NCBI GenBank assembly: GCA_030848705.1
Contig: CM061239.1
Span: forward strand, 86,720,363 to 86,784,362
DNA: 64,000 nt
Direction: 5' to 3'
DNA from: Heracleum sosnowskyi
Taxonomy: Eukaryota; Streptophyta; Magnoliopsida; Apiales; Apiaceae
This document shows positions 21,414-31,112 of the stretch, piece after piece. Within the stretch, counting starts at the first letter, position 1; each line of letters opens with the position of its first letter. Made by a program: the position numbers and the translations under genes. The notes beneath the pieces were generated by a model, which was not told the origin of the DNA, did no database searches, and worked only from the letters and a program-made list of their open reading frames with translations.

Positions 21414-21944
21414 TTAACAACTCCGAACATTTAGAAAGTCCAAACAATGTTGAAACTTGTTATGTGTAACCGGCTTGGTGAGCATATCAGCTAGGTTATC
21501 AGCAGTACCCACTTTACTCACCTTGATTCTCTTCTCACTTCTTAGAAAATTATATCTTACATCTATGTGCTTAGTTCTCTCATGATGGACTTGATCATTA
21601 GCTAAACATATTGCACTGAGACTGTCACAATACACTGTAGCCTGATCATGATGTAGACCCAAATCACTGACCAATCCTTTCAACCAGATTCCTTCTGTTG
21701 ATGCTTCTGTCAATGCCATGTACTCTACTTCTGTAGTAGACAAAGTCACCGTAGGTTGCAGAGTAGCTTTCCAATTGACAATTGAGCCACCCAGGGTGAA
21801 AGCATAACCAGTCATAGATCTTCTACTGTCAACATCTCCAGCATAATTAGTGTCTGAAAACCCTGTCACCAAACACTCTGTATCACCTCCATAAATGAAA
21901 CCAACATCAGACGTACCTTTTAAGTACTGAAAAACCCTCTTCAC
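21414..21944 (-). pseudogene. Tork element RNase H fragment
   Basis: A 176-residue open stretch with YLKGTSDVGF, the RNase H core GFSDTNYAGDVDSRRS, STTEVEYMALTEA, and the C-terminal HIDVRYNFLR and ADMLTKPVTHNKF. The Asp in SDTNYAGD and the Glu in TTEVEY are kept. It follows the integrase fragment directly, with the RT absent, so it is only a remnant. Confidence 0.88.
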
Positions 21945-22385
21945 AGCTTGCCAATGCTCATAACCTGTGTGAGGTCCACGATTTATCAGATAACATGTTG
22001 TAGTAACCGCTTATGCCCAGAATCTTCTAGTTAGTCCAGCATTAGAGAGTATGCACCTAGCTCTCTCTAGAAGTGTTTGATTCATACGTTTTACTACACC
22101 ATTATGCTGTGGTGTATCCCTGACTGTATGATGCCTAGCAATCCCTTCATTCTTGCAGAACTCATCTAACTCAGACGAGCAAAATTCCAGACCATTATCA
22201 GTTCGCAGCCTCTTAATCTTCTTCCCTGTTTGATTCTCTAATAATGCCTTCCACTGCCTGAAAATATTAAAGACTTCACTTTTATGCTTCATGATGAACA
22301 ACCAAGTCATTCTTGAGAAATCATCAATCATTGACACAAAATATCTGTGACCCCCTAAAGACTCACTCGGGAAGGACCCCAACAA
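21945..22385 (-). pseudogene. Tork element integrase core fragment
   Basis: Contains FVSMIDDFSRMTWLF, RLRTDNGLEFCSSE and DTPQHNGVVKRMNQTLLERAR: Asp, Asp and the Glu position, where relatives have VVERMN, is Lys here (VVKRMN). The first DLWG-type Asp segment is altered (MLGSFPSESLGG). After FWA a stop occurs, then AVTTTCYLINRGP joins straight onto RNase H sequence (HTGYEHWQAVKRVF), marking the deletion of the RT. Confidence 0.85.
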
Positions 22386-23446
22386 TGTTCACAAAACTCA
22401 AGACATGTGACCTTATGACCACAAAGAAGATCAGCTTTTGACAGAATTTGCATCCCTCTTATACTCATAAAACCAAGCCTCATGTGCCACAACCTGGTCA
22501 TGTTTTCCTTATCAATCTCCGAGGACGCGACATCAACAGAACCTGATAACGTAGAACCTTGAAGAAGATACAAGGTACCACGTTTAAAACCTTTCAAGAC
22601 CACATCAGAACCCTTACAAACATGTAGAACTCCACCTTTACCTTGAAAACTGAAACCCTTGTTGTCTAACATACTCAGAGATATCAGATTCTTCGTCATA
22701 AGTGGAACATGCCTAACATCATTCAATGTGCAGAATTTACCATCATGTGTCCGAATTTTAATTGAGCCTATTCCAACTGTTTCACAAACAAAACTGTTAG
22801 CCATAGAAATTTTGCCACCGTCTGCTTGCTCGTAGGTTGTAAACCACTCCCTACGCGGACATACATGGTAAGACGCTCCAGAGTTAAGGATCCACACATC
22901 AGAGTGATGCGTGTGCTCAACAGCAACTAGAGCAATATCTTCTTCAGAATTGGTACCAGCTACAGCAGTAATACCTGTCAATTTATCCTGTTGCTTCTTT
23001 TTCTTGGGACAATCAGATTTCCAGTGTCCCTTCTCTTTACAGTAATTACAGACATCATTAGATTTCGGACCCTTAGAAGATGGTTTCTTGAATTTATTCT
23101 TCCCCGGCTTTCCATGTCCATTACTTTTGCTGGCTACTAACCCAACAGCCTGATTATCTACACTTGTACCAGCCGCCTTATGGCGCAGCTCTCTAGAATG
23201 AAGAGCAGGTCTAACCTCCTCTAGAGAAATAGTATCTTCCTGCATTCGCAGACTAAACAGACGTTGCTTCAGAAGCAACTTATTTGTTAAAGACTTTGTC
23301 ATGTAGAGACCTTCAAGCTTCAACCACAAACCAGACGCGGTATCCACCTCCACGATTTCAGTAATAATATCATCTGCAAGGCACAATAAAATTGTTGAGT
23401 GTGCCTTTCTTCTAGACTGGCCATCTCAGCGCTTTGCGGATCCGTT
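22355..23446 (-). pseudogene. Tork element gag C-terminus, protease and pre-integrase
   Basis: Gag sequence LWLKLEGLYMTKSLTNKLLLK is followed by a CCHC knuckle (CNYCKEKGHWKSDC), the protease segment VWILNSGASYHVCPRREWF, and the zinc-binding region LWHMRLGF...CEHCW. The catalytic Asp of the usual LDSGAS protease motif is Asn, which should abolish activity. Part of gag after the Leu-rich segment is missing (SLEEVRPALHSRELR joins abruptly). The rest of gag lies beyond element C at 35618-35758. Confidence 0.85.
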
Positions 23447-23451
23447 GATTT

Positions 23452-23996
23452 TGTTAGATATAATTGCTGACGTTTGTTTATCAGTGTTTAAGCAACAGGT
23501 ACTGACCAGAGTTTATCAGAAGCCGGTCAGAGTTTAATTAAACTCTGACAGGGTGAAGAGTTTAAAGGAAGCCGGTCAGAGTTTATTTAAAGTCTGACAG
23601 GGTGATAGTTGAATTAGCTGTCGATGCTGAATTGAAGATGCTAGAATCAATATATTCTGAAGATGGAAAGAAGCAGAATATATTGATACAGCTAAGGAGA
23701 CGGAATAGAAGATAAGAAGCAATCCTTAATTGATATAAATTGTATAACTAATTTGTAGGAATATCAATTAGATAAGGATTGTGTAACTGTGTACTATATA
23801 AACACAGATAGGTTATCCCTAGAAGGTATGCGATTATTGAATTATTATTCTTGTAACCTAGAAGCTCTTTGTGATTCATTAACATCATAAAGAGAGAAGC
23901 TGTTAATATAAATACAGTTCTATTGATTCATAAACAGTGTTCTTGATTATTGTTATTCTCATACATACTTGATTATATTGTGTATTCGGCCTAACA
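23452..23996 (+). repeat. 5' LTR of element C
   Basis: 545 bp, TGTTAGATAT...GGCCTAACA. Contains a TATA box TATATAAA at 23795-23802, a 24-bp perfect palindrome at 23526-23549, and three CAGAGTTT plus one AAACTCTG motif. Confidence 0.95.
23795..23802 (+). promoter_or_regulatory. TATA box of element C 5' LTR
   Basis: TATATAAA in the context GTACTATATAAACACAG; the only strong TATA candidate in the LTR, about 200 bp before the LTR end. Confidence 0.65.
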
Positions 23997-23998
23997 AT

Positions 23999-24010
23999 TG
24001 GTATCAGAGC
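23999..24010 (+). promoter_or_regulatory. Primer-binding site of element C
   Basis: TGGTATCAGAGC, complementary to the 3' end of initiator methionine tRNA, two bases after the LTR. Confidence 0.93.
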
Positions 24011-24059
24011 CAAGACTGTTTAATATATACAGTTTTATGATTCAAACACAGTATTAATC

Positions 24060-26384
24060 ATGTCTGAAGAAAATCAAACTGCTCCTAAGGCTGAACAGGT
24101 TAAGCCCAATTCTGTCAGTCGATATGAAACAATCAGGGTTCCAATTCTCAGGCCAGTAGAGTATCCGATTTGGAAGGTTAAGATGACCATGTTTCTGGAG
24201 GCTACAGATCCAGAATACCTTGACAGAATCTATGATGGTCCTCATATGCCAACTAAATTGTCCCCTGTTGTTGATGGACAAGAACAAAAGACTGTTCCAA
24301 AGGAAAAGAAAGATATGACTCCTGAGGACATCTCATCAATTGCAAAAGATGCAAAGGTTAGACATCTTCTCCACAGTGCTTTAGATAATGTTATGTCTAA
24401 CAGAGTAATTGGCTGCAAAACTGCCAAAGAGATATGGGATGCTTTAGAAGTCAGATGCCAGGGAACAGGTGCTATCAAGAAGAACAGAAAGACAATACTC
24501 ACACAGGAGTATGAGCACTTTGATTCAAGAACTAATGAAACCTTGACTGAGACTTATGACAGATTTTGCAAACTGTTGAATGATCTGTCTCTGGTTGATA
24601 AAGAATATGAGCTTGAAGAGTCTAATCTCAAGTTTCTGTTATCTCTACCTGAAAAGTGGGATTTAAAGGCAACAACAATCAGAGATAATTATGATCTTGC
24701 TGATACAGATCTTGATGAGATCTATGGATTGTTAAAGACTCATGAACTTGAGATAGAACAAAGAAACAGGAGATCCAGCAAGAAGACAAAATCTGTTGCT
24801 CTCAAAGTTGAGGAGAAGCCCATTAAGAAGGAATCATCAAGGAAGAAAGCCAAGGGAAAGGCTTTAGTTATTAAATCTGAAAGTGAGTCATCAAACTCTG
24901 ATGATGACTCAAACTCTGATGAAGCTTCTGACTCTGATGATGATGAAGAACAGATGATGCAAATGGCTGCATTGATGGTGAAGACCTTCAAGAAGATGGG
25001 ATTCAAGAACTTCAAGAAGGGAAAGAGATTCTCAAGGAAAGATTCAAACTCTGAAAGGAGAAGTTTCAGAAAGTCTGATGGAAGGGAGACCAAATCTGGC
25101 AAGAAGGATAAATCTGAAATCCAGTGCTACAAGTGTAAGGAGATGGGTCATTATGCCCCAGAGTGCAAGAAAGGCAAATCTGAGAAAGCACTCATCTCTA
25201 AAGGCAAAGACTGGGCAGATACTTCAGACTCTGATGATGGAGAAAACTATGCTCTTATGGCAACTGTCAGAGATGAGACTGAATCATCAGAAAATAAGGT
25301 ACCCCTAACTACTTATGCTTATGATACTGATAATATATCTGAGTTAAGGGTATATCTGAAAAGTGTTCATGTTAGCTATAGGGATCAGACTTTAGAAAAT
25401 GAGAGAATTAAATCTGAGAATCTTAGTCTTAAAGATAGAAACAAGTTTCTTGAAGGAGAACTTGAAAGTATGAAGCAGATTCAAAAAGAAAGAGATGATG
25501 CTGTTTATGTTGAACAGGAGTTGCTTAAAAGGTATAGGCAACTAGAATCTGATTTAGAGAAGGAAAGAAAAATAATCAAGACTTGGACAGATTCTGGAAG
25601 AGACACTCATCAAGTGTTTCAGACTGATTCTGTAGGTTTAGGTTATTGTGAAAATGATGAACTTAGGTTTACAGACAAGGTTAAGGTAAAACCACAACTT
25701 AAACCTGTGAAATTTGTTCCAGAAGCCAATAAGTTAAAATCTGTTGTAATAAGGGAAGCTGATATGAAATCAGATGAAGCCTGTGAAGAACAAGAAAATA
25801 TTATAACAGAAAACCTTATGGAAATAGAAGCTGTTAGAAAACCAGTAAAAACTTGTGAAAAACAGGTTAATGTTGGTTTGATGACAGGGAAACAGTTCAA
25901 TCATAAGCTGAAAGAAGTAAAATCTGCCATGAAACCAAAAGGGTCCAAGAAGAATAGGAATGGAAAGATAGGCATAAATAAAAGAAATAATCATTTGCCT
26001 AATGCTGCTGCTCCAAGGAAAACATGTTATAATTGTGGTAGTTCTAATCATCTTGCTAATTACTGCACAAAGAATAGAAATATCAATTCTTTAACTTCTA
26101 CATCAGGAGTAAAGAATGATTATGTTAGGGTTAGACCACAAACTTTATGCACACACTGTGGGAGCACTTGGCATTCCATTTATACTTGCAAGAGTTATCA
26201 TGCTATTTATCATAACTATTATGAGCTAAAACCCAATCTGAAGTGGGTTAGAGCAAACTCTGCAAGTGTAAAGTCTGACAATGTTAGCTTAAACTCTGTT
26301 GATAGTAATTCCGCTGCAAAAGCTAACACTGTTAAGAAAGACAAAGGATCCAAGCAAGTCTGGGTCCTTAAAACTAACACTTAG
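24060..26384 (+). CDS. Sirevirus C gag polyprotein
   Basis: 774 residues, intact. The start is the first ATG after the PBS (MSEENQTAPK). Residues about 20-240 are the UBN2-type capsid domain (PILRPVEYPIWKVKMTMFLE ... EIYGLLKTHELEIEQ). A Ser/Asp-rich linker (about 278-300) is encoded by repeated AACTCTGATGA. CCHC knuckles lie near residue 355 (CYKCKEMGHYAPEC) and 655 (CYNCGSSNHLANYC), and a third, related C2HC motif near 696 (CTHCGSTWHSIYTC). Residues about 430-510 look coiled-coil. It would assemble particles and package the RNA. It ends WVLKTNT; pol follows 19 nt after the stop in another frame. Confidence 0.94.
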   Translation: MSEENQTAPKAEQVKPNSVSRYETIRVPILRPVEYPIWKVKMTMFLEATDPEYLDRIYDGPHMPTKLSPVVDGQEQKTVPKEKKDMTPEDISSIAKDAKVRHLLHSALDNVMSNRVIGCKTAKEIWDALEVRCQGTGAIKKNRKTILTQEYEHFDSRTNETLTETYDRFCKLLNDLSLVDKEYELEESNLKFLLSLPEKWDLKATTIRDNYDLADTDLDEIYGLLKTHELEIEQRNRRSSKKTKSVALKVEEKPIKKESSRKKAKGKALVIKSESESSNSDDDSNSDEASDSDDDEEQMMQMAALMVKTFKKMGFKNFKKGKRFSRKDSNSERRSFRKSDGRETKSGKKDKSEIQCYKCKEMGHYAPECKKGKSEKALISKGKDWADTSDSDDGENYALMATVRDETESSENKVPLTTYAYDTDNISELRVYLKSVHVSYRDQTLENERIKSENLSLKDRNKFLEGELESMKQIQKERDDAVYVEQELLKRYRQLESDLEKERKIIKTWTDSGRDTHQVFQTDSVGLGYCENDELRFTDKVKVKPQLKPVKFVPEANKLKSVVIREADMKSDEACEEQENIITENLMEIEAVRKPVKTCEKQVNVGLMTGKQFNHKLKEVKSAMKPKGSKKNRNGKIGINKRNNHLPNAAAPRKTCYNCGSSNHLANYCTKNRNINSLTSTSGVKNDYVRVRPQTLCTHCGSTWHSIYTCKSYHAIYHNYYELKPNLKWVRANSASVKSDNVSLNSVDSNSAAKANTVKKDKGSKQVWVLKTNT

Positions 26385-26403
26385 TATTTGTTTGTGATTG
26401 CAG

Positions 26404-29400
26404 GGTATAATAGAGAGCACACTTATCTTGGACAGTGGATGCTCAGGACATATGACTGGAAATAAAGCCCTGCTATCAGACTTTGAGGAGAAGGCTGGCC
26501 CAAAAGTTTCCTATGGAGATGGCAACATAGGACACACTCTGGGATATGGCAATATTAATCTTGGAAGTGTCATCATTACAAATGTAGCTCTAGTCTCAGG
26601 ACTCAAGCATAATCTGTTATCTGTGAGTCAAATCTGTGACAGAGGAAACCATGTAGATTTCCATAGTGAATACTGTGAAGTCATCAGTAAATCTACTGGA
26701 AAAGTTGTTCTAGTTGGACATAGGCGCAATAACATTTATGAAGCAAGTTTGGTAACAAACTCTGATGGAAAAACAGTGTGTCTGACTGCAAGAATGTCAA
26801 ATGAAGAGAGTTGGAATTGGCACAAGAAGCTCTCTCATCTCAATTTGAACAACATAAATGAGCTAATAAGAAAGGATCTTGTAAGGGGACTTCCAAAATC
26901 TATACTCAGTCTAGATGGCTTATGTGATTCTTGTCAAAAAGCCAAGCAAAGGAAGTCATCTTTCAAGAGCAAATCTGAATCTTCAGTAGTGGAACCTTAT
27001 CATCTTCTACATGTTGATCTCTTTGGACCAGTGAATGTGATGTCCATGGGCAGAAAGAAATATGCTCTAGTAATTGTTGATGAATATACTAGATATACAT
27101 GGGTGTATTTCTTGTCAAAGAAGGATGAAACTGCTCAAACTCTGATGGATCATGTAAATCTACTGGACAAAGGATCACAGCACAAAGTCAAAATTATAAG
27201 GAGTGATAATGGAACTGAATTCAGAAACTCAAGCATGGAAGCTTTCTGCAAGGAAAGAGGAGTGAAACAAGAGTTTTCTGCACCTGGAACTCCACAGCAA
27301 AATGGTGTAGTTGAAAGAAAGAACAGAACCTTAATTGAAGCAGCCAGAACTATGCTTGAAGAAGCAAAATTACCAACTTATTTCTGGGCAGAAGCTGTTC
27401 AAACTGCTTGTTTTACTCAAAATGCTACACTGATCAACAAGCATGGGAAAACACCATATGAGATGGTGAAAAATAAGAAGCCAAATTTGAAATATTTTCA
27501 CATATTTGGATGCAAATGCTTTGTGTTGAAGACTCATCCTGAACAGTTGACAAAGTTCGAGTTAAAAGCTGATGAAGGAATCTTTGTTGGCTATCCATTG
27601 TCAACAAAAGCATTCAGAGTTTATAATCTAAGAACTAAGGTGATCATGAAATCCATACATGTGTCATTTGATGACAAGAAAATAATTGGACTTGAAGACA
27701 AGGATGGATATGATCAACTACGTTTTGAAAATGAAGATCTATTCTCTGATGATATAAACTCTGATGAAGCAGGTTTGACAAACTCTGACGAAGCATACTC
27801 TGAACCTCTACTGGTAAATACTGGAGAAACTGGAAATTCTCAAATTGAACAAAATAGAGAACTAGTTGAGGGGGAGCGTGAAGAAGCTCAACAAGACACA
27901 GCAAATGAGTCAGTTGAGGAAACTGATTCAAACTCTGACAGTTCAAACTCTGAACCATCCAATTCAGGGGGAGCCTCAGATAATGCAGAAAATCAACATA
28001 TGAATCAGGAGAGCATGGATCAAGGGGGAGGATTCAATAATGATGCAAGAAACCACTTACCAACAGCAAGAAAGTGGACACAGGCACACACACCTGATCT
28101 CATAATTGGAGATCCTGATGCTAGTGTGAGAACCAGAAGTGCAACAAATAATGAGTGTCTGTATCATGCTTTCTTGTCTCAAACAGAACCAAAGAAAGTG
28201 GAGGAAGCTCTTCAAGATGCTAATTGGATTACAGCAATGCAAGAAGAGTTAAATGAATTTGAAAGAAATGAAGTCTGGACACTTGTACCTAGACCAAAGA
28301 ATAGATCAATTGTAGGTACAAAGTGGGTTTTCAGAAACAAGACTGATAGTGAAGGTGTGATTACAAGAAACAAGGCTAGACTTGTGGCTAAAGGATATTC
28401 ACAACAGGAAGGAATTGACTATGATGAAACCTTTGCTCCAGTTGCAAGATTGGAGGCCATAAGAATCTTTCTGGCCTATGCTGCACACAAGAAGTTTAAA
28501 GTCTTTCAGATGGATGTAAAAAGTGCTTTTCTCAATGGGAAGCTTGAAGAAGAAGTATTTGTTGAACAACCACCAGGATTTGTAGATCCCAAGCATCCAG
28601 ATTATGTCTACAGGCTTGACAAGGCATTATATGGACTAAAGCAAGCACCAAGAGCATGGTATGAAACTCTTGCTCAATTTCTTTTAGAAAGTGGGTTCAC
28701 AAGAGGTACAATTGATAAAACTTTGTTTTATTTCAATTCTGGTGATGATTTGCTTTTAGTTCAAATTTATGTAGATGATATTATTTTTGGATCTACTAAT
28801 GACAAACTTTGTAAGAAGTTTGCAAAGCTTATGCAGTCCAGGTACCAAATGAGCATGATGGGAGAGCTTAGTTATTTTCTAGGCTTACAGGTCAAGCAAA
28901 CAGATGATGGTATTTTTATCAATCAAGCAAAATATACCAGAAATCTTCTCAAGAAATTTGGTATGCTTGATAGTTCATCTTCTACAACTCCCATGGCTAC
29001 AGCAACAAAGCTAGACAAAGACACAGGAGCCTCAGTAGATATGACAAACTACAGAGGAATGATAGGGTCTTTACTGTATCTTACTGCAAGTAGACCTGAT
29101 ATCATGTTTGCAACATGTCTTTGTGCAAGATTTCAAGCAGATCCCAGAGAGCCTCATCTAACAGCTGTAAAAAGGATTTTCAAATATCTCAAAGGAACCA
29201 TAACCTTGGGTTTGTGGTATCCTAGAGAATCAGAGTTTAAGTTAATTGGTTACTCTGATGCAGATTTTGCAGGCTGTAAGATAGACAGAAAAAGTACAAG
29301 TGGAAGCTGTCAATTTTTAGGTGACAGATTAGTTTCTTGGTACAACAAGAAACAGAAGTCAATTTCTACATCCACAGCAGAAGCAGAGTATATAGCAGCT

Positions 29401-29712
29401 GGTAGCTGTTGTGCACAGATTTTATGGATGAAGAATCAATTGCTGGATTATGGGTTAAGGTACTCTAAAATACCTATTTTCTGTGATAACCAAAGTGCTA
29501 TTGCTATGACAGGAAATCCAGTACAGCACTCCATGACCAAGCACATCAGCATAAGGTATCATTTTATCAGAGAACATGTGGAAAAAGGGAACATTGAGCT
29601 TCATTTTGTGTCTACAGACCAACAACTTGCAGATATCTTCACCAAACCCTTGAGTGAAGCTACTTTTACAAGATTGGTAAATGAACTTGGGATGATCTCT
29701 GGTTCTGACTAG
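26404..29712 (+). CDS. Sirevirus C pol polyprotein (PR-IN-RT-RH)
   Basis: About 1100 residues, intact. No ATG exists at the start; the frame opens at GGT after a splice-acceptor-like TTGCAG. Numbering from the TTG at 26398: protease LDSGCSGHMTG at 11-21; HHCC finger H142, H147, C176, C179; integrase D207 (HVDLFGP), D270 (RSDNGTEF), E306 (GVVERKN) with 35 residues between the last two; Ser/Asn-rich linker 450-550; RT about 600-850 with QMDVKSAFLNG, LYGLKQAPRAWY and YVDDIIFG at 791-798; RNase H from about 950 (GYSDADFAG, STAEAEYIAAG). All key residues are present, so it should be active. How pol is expressed from the gag RNA is unclear. Confidence 0.94.
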   Translation, partial: GIIESTLILDSGCSGHMTGNKALLSDFEEKAGPKVSYGDGNIGHTLGYGNINLGSVIITNVALVSGLKHNLLSVSQICDRGNHVDFHSEYCEVISKSTGKVVLVGHRRNNIYEASLVTNSDGKTVCLTARMSNEESWNWHKKLSHLNLNNINELIRKDLVRGLPKSILSLDGLCDSCQKAKQRKSSFKSKSESSVVEPYHLLHVDLFGPVNVMSMGRKKYALVIVDEYTRYTWVYFLSKKDETAQTLMDHVNLLDKGSQHKVKIIRSDNGTEFRNSSMEAFCKERGVKQEFSAPGTPQQNGVVERKNRTLIEAARTMLEEAKLPTYFWAEAVQTACFTQNATLINKHGKTPYEMVKNKKPNLKYFHIFGCKCFVLKTHPEQLTKFELKADEGIFVGYPLSTKAFRVYNLRTKVIMKSIHVSFDDKKIIGLEDKDGYDQLRFENEDLFSDDINSDEAGLTNSDEAYSEPLLVNTGETGNSQIEQNRELVEGEREEAQQDTANESVEETDSNSDSSNSEPSNSGGASDNAENQHMNQESMDQGGGFNNDARNHLPTARKWTQAHTPDLIIGDPDASVRTRSATNNECLYHAFLSQTEPKKVEEALQDANWITAMQEELNEFERNEVWTLVPRPKNRSIVGTKWVFRNKTDSEGVITRNKARLVAKGYSQQEGIDYDETFAPVARLEAIRIFLAYAAHKKFKVFQMDVKSAFLNGKLEEEVFVEQPPGFVDPKHPDYVYRLDKALYGLKQAPRAWYETLAQFLLESGFTRGTIDKTLFYFNSGDDLLLVQIYVDDIIFGSTNDKLCKKFAKLMQSRYQMSMMGELSYFLGLQVKQTDDGIFINQAKYTRNLLKKFGMLDSSSSTTPMATATKLDKDTGASVDMTNYRGMIGSLLYLTASRPDIMFATCLCARFQADPREPHLTAVKRIFKYLKGTITLGLWYPRESEFKLIGYSDADFAGCKIDRKSTSGSCQFLGDRLVSWYNKKQKSISTSTAEAEYIAAGSCCAQILWMKNQLLDYGLRYSKIPIFCDNQSAIAMTGNPVQHSMTKHISIRYHFIREHVEKGNIELHFVSTDQQLADIFTKPLSEATFTRLVNELGMISGSD

Positions 29713-30353
29713 AGATACGGGTTAGACTCAAAATCTATACATGTTTGATTTTTAATGCTCATGATTCCTTGCATGTATTAACTGTTATGAGTACCAGTGT
29801 CATAAACTCTGTCGGTTAAACTCTGATGCTAAACTCTGTTAGTCATAAAAATGTTGGTCATACTCTGATTGTTACAGTTTAATGCTATACTCTGATTGTA
29901 ATTTTGTCTGAAACATATGGACCAATGAAGAAATTTGTATGAAGCATAATTCTCAGTAAGTAATTATGAATCCTTAAGAGTTGTATAGATTCTGATCTCA
30001 AACATGTGCAGTAAGTTAACACAGCATGATACTGTCTCTGTATTTATACCATCTCTTAGTTTATTAATCCTATACACTGAGTCTGTATTAGCTGTTTGCA
30101 TTTTCTCTCATAAATTAATTGTATTAACTGATGAAAAGTCTAAACTCTGATTATTAATTGCAAATAATTCACCCTCAAATCAAAAGATGCCAAAAAGAGC
30201 ACAAATTCCTTTGAGATCATGTTGTGCCTAGGAAGATCCAGGAACTTATTGTATGAAATAAGGGCTAAAATCTTTGATTTTTGGTGACTAGTGCCAACCA
30301 CTGATTACTGGAAAAATTAAAAAAAAATATAAAAAAAAAAACAAAAAAATAAA

Positions 30354-30384
<31 letters not shown>

Positions 30385-31112
30385 AAGGGGGTGAAAAATA
30401 AAAGACATATCCAAATGAAAGGATATCAGTACTACAGAGTTTAGATATAAAAAAAAAAATCAGATTCTATGTTATACATGAGAGTTTAGGCAACCAGTTT
30501 TTACTAATTTAGTTTGTGGATTTTATGCACTTTGAGATGATCTAAATATTGATTTCGGTAAACTCTGCTATTGCACACACAATTATTCACACCTGTACAG
30601 ATTGGGAAAAGAGTTTATTGACAAAGAAGGACAAATGGTAAACACTGATGTATTGTGTGACATATGCCGAGGTAACTTTGTTTTAATCTCTGATGGTTAA
30701 AATAATTTCTTTGTTTCAGACATTTTATAATTTTGAGATTAGACATTTGTTTTGAAAATTTAAAAAGAGTATGATTGGACAGTTGTTCAAGAATGTTTTT
30801 AAACAGAGGAGAGAGGTTAATGCCTAGAAAAGTGTAACAGGCAGTAATTATTGCGGTTTTTACTGCGCATGCGCATTGAAAACTGTCACTTATTAGCTGT
30901 CAGTAACTGCATGTGTGACACGTGTCCCATTCACATGATTACAGGAGTAAGACAGTTGTGTATTGATGATTAAAAACTCTTTAGTTTTTAATCTTTAATT
31001 TTCTTTTAAATACAATACACACATCTTCAGTTAAACTTTTCACATCTTACTCATACACATCTATTATCACACACACATAGTCACAAACACCTTTCTACAC
31101 ATAAACTCTGTT
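29713..31112 (+). other. Pol-ORF3 spacer of element C
   Basis: 1.4 kb without a credible ORF. It holds a cluster of (T)AAACTCTG motifs (29804, 29818, 29831, 30142, 30560, 31103), an A-rich tract followed by an (AT)n microsatellite (about 30319-30384), the 12-bp palindrome TGCGCATGCGCA (30864-30875), and a promoter-like segment before ORF3. Confidence 0.8.
30917..31012 (+). promoter_or_regulatory. Putative internal promoter for the extra ORFs of element C
   Basis: The G-box palindrome GACACGTGTC (30917-30926) lies about 85 bp before a TATA-like TTTTAAATAC (31003-31012). A CA/CT-rich, ATG-free leader of about 80-100 nt follows up to the ATG at 31113. That arrangement is typical of plant RNA polymerase II promoters. 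Function is inferred. Confidence 0.5.

Noticed and set aside
24242..26051. Minus-strand ORFs over Sirevirus C gag
   Set aside because: Shadows of the intact gag frame with Ser/Leu-rich antisense composition.
30319..30384. A-rich and (AT)n tract as a possible origin or terminator
   Set aside because: Ordinary microsatellite in an AT-rich spacer; similar tracts occur in LTRs at 16629 and 20278.
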